Shown here: positions 5,361 through 5,910 of the stretch, in pieces
Layout of the letters: every line of letters starts with the position of its first letter
Position numbering within the stretch: the stretch's first letter is position 1
Assembly: GCA_937900425.1 (NCBI GenBank)
Contig: CALCDT010000337.1
Location: 1 to 5,910, forward strand
Source of the DNA: an uncultured Alphaproteobacteria bacterium
GTDB lineage: Bacteria > Pseudomonadota > Alphaproteobacteria > Rhizobiales > Pleomorphomonadaceae
Direction: 5' to 3'
Length of the DNA stretch: 5,910 nucleotides
The notes under the pieces: model-generated
What the model was told of the DNA's origin: nothing
Seen by the model: only the letters and a program-made list of their open reading frames with translations
Databases searched by the model: none
Translations under genes and position numbers: made by a program

Positions 5361-5910
5361 CACACCTCACCTCTGACCGTACCGAAGGTCATGCCGACGA
5401 GCAGGTACTTCTGGAACAGGTAGATCATCACCACCGGCGGCACCACGTAGAGCGAGGTCATCGCCGCCACGAATGTCCAGTTGAGACCGCCGTCGGCATA
5501 CATGCCCACCATCAACGCATAGGGAATGTTCTGGGTTGTGACGCCACCGATGATGAAATTGAACAGATATTCGTTCCAGACGAAGATCATGTTGAAGATG
5601 AACGCGGCGATCAGGCCGGGACGAACCTGCGGCAGCACCACCTTGAAGATGACGTGGAACCACGAGCCGCCGTTCGCCCGGCCGGTCTCGTCGAAGCGCA
5701 CGGAAACGCCGTCGATGAAACCCTTCAGGATCCACACCGAAAACGGGATCGAGAACATCGCGTAGAACAGGATCAGCCAGAGGTGGCTGTCCTTCCAGCC
5801 GAACGCCGAATACATCAGGTACACCGGCAGGATGACGGCTGGCCCAGGCAGCATCCGAATCGACAGGAGCAGGAACATCAGGAAGTTCGTGCCCTTCGGC
5901 TTGAACCGCG
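5360..5910 (-). CDS. Carbohydrate ABC transporter permease, MalG type, N terminus cut by the window edge
   Basis: About 183 C-terminal residues of a protein usually about 270-300 long; the frame is still open at 5910. It is an inner-membrane permease that, with a second permease, forms the channel for sugar or polyol import. Several hydrophobic helices are visible. The segment RMLPGPAVILPVYLMY is the usual helix before the coupling region. The ATPase-contacting EAA loop reads DETGRANGGSWFHVIFKVVLP, with the conserved Gly and distal Leu-Pro but Glu-Thr-Gly instead of Glu-Ala-Ala. FVWNEYLF and a C-terminal LVGMTFGTVRGEV complete the MalG-like pattern. The second permease and the binding protein are expected beyond the right edge. 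Its TGA shares one base with the start of the small membrane protein gene. An internal ATG at 5878 is not the start, since RFKPKGTNFL upstream of it also fits the family. Confidence 0.92.
   Translation of the reverse strand, partial: RFKPKGTNFLMFLLLSIRMLPGPAVILPVYLMYSAFGWKDSHLWLILFYAMFSIPFSVWILKGFIDGVSVRFDETGRANGGSWFHVIFKVVLPQVRPGLIAAFIFNMIFVWNEYLFNFIIGGVTTQNIPYALMVGMYADGGLNWTFVAAMTSLYVVPPVVMIYLFQKYLLVGMTFGTVRGEV

Noticed and set aside
4012..5370. A longer 452-residue form of ATPase 1
   Set aside because: The extra N terminus is the antisense-free shadow of the small membrane-protein gene in another frame. The standard ATPase N terminus begins at the ATG at 5076.

Overview
The window is very GC-rich, with tightly packed genes, a GlpS/GlpT-like pair of ABC ATPases and an alphaproteobacterial-style type III polyketide synthase. 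Together these suggest an alphaproteobacterium, probably of the order Hyphomicrobiales (Rhizobiales). That placement is inferred from gene families and composition, not from a marker gene. There are no tRNA or rRNA genes, CRISPR arrays, insertion sequences or phage genes.

Layout. (1) 1-351, minus strand: the N-terminal third of a type III polyketide synthase (chalcone/stilbene synthase superfamily) that runs off the left edge. (2) 352-818: a gene-free divergent intergenic region whose right end (700-787) is densely folded, followed by a near-perfect Shine-Dalgarno. (3) 819-1244, plus strand: a single-domain VOC (glyoxalase-fold) protein. (4) 1245-1414: a convergent gap with two GC-rich hairpins, probably a two-way terminator. 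(5) 5910 down to 1415, minus strand: one operon in transcription order, entering from the right edge: MalG-type permease (5' end missing), a 94-residue three-helix membrane protein, ABC ATPase 1, ABC ATPase 2, an RpiB/LacAB-family sugar-phosphate isomerase and a PfkB-family sugar kinase.

How the operon works. The permease and two ATPases are parts of a carbohydrate/polyol importer; the other permease and the binding protein would lie to the right, outside the window. The kinase and isomerase would phosphorylate and isomerise the imported compound. The first four genes are joined by TGATG stop/start overlaps, implying translational coupling. The two enzyme genes are each preceded by an intercistronic hairpin and their own ribosome-binding site. 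The substrate cannot be read from the sequence. The ATPases resemble the rhizobial glycerol importer pair GlpS/GlpT, but the enzymes point to a sugar or a polyol-derived sugar rather than glycerol.

The most interesting observation is that the two ATPases have complementary defects. ATPase 1 has abnormal Walker B and H-loop residues but an intact signature and D-loop. ATPase 2 has intact Walker A, Walker B and H-loop but an abnormal signature and D-loop. In a head-to-tail dimer this gives one fully canonical and one doubly degenerate ATP site.
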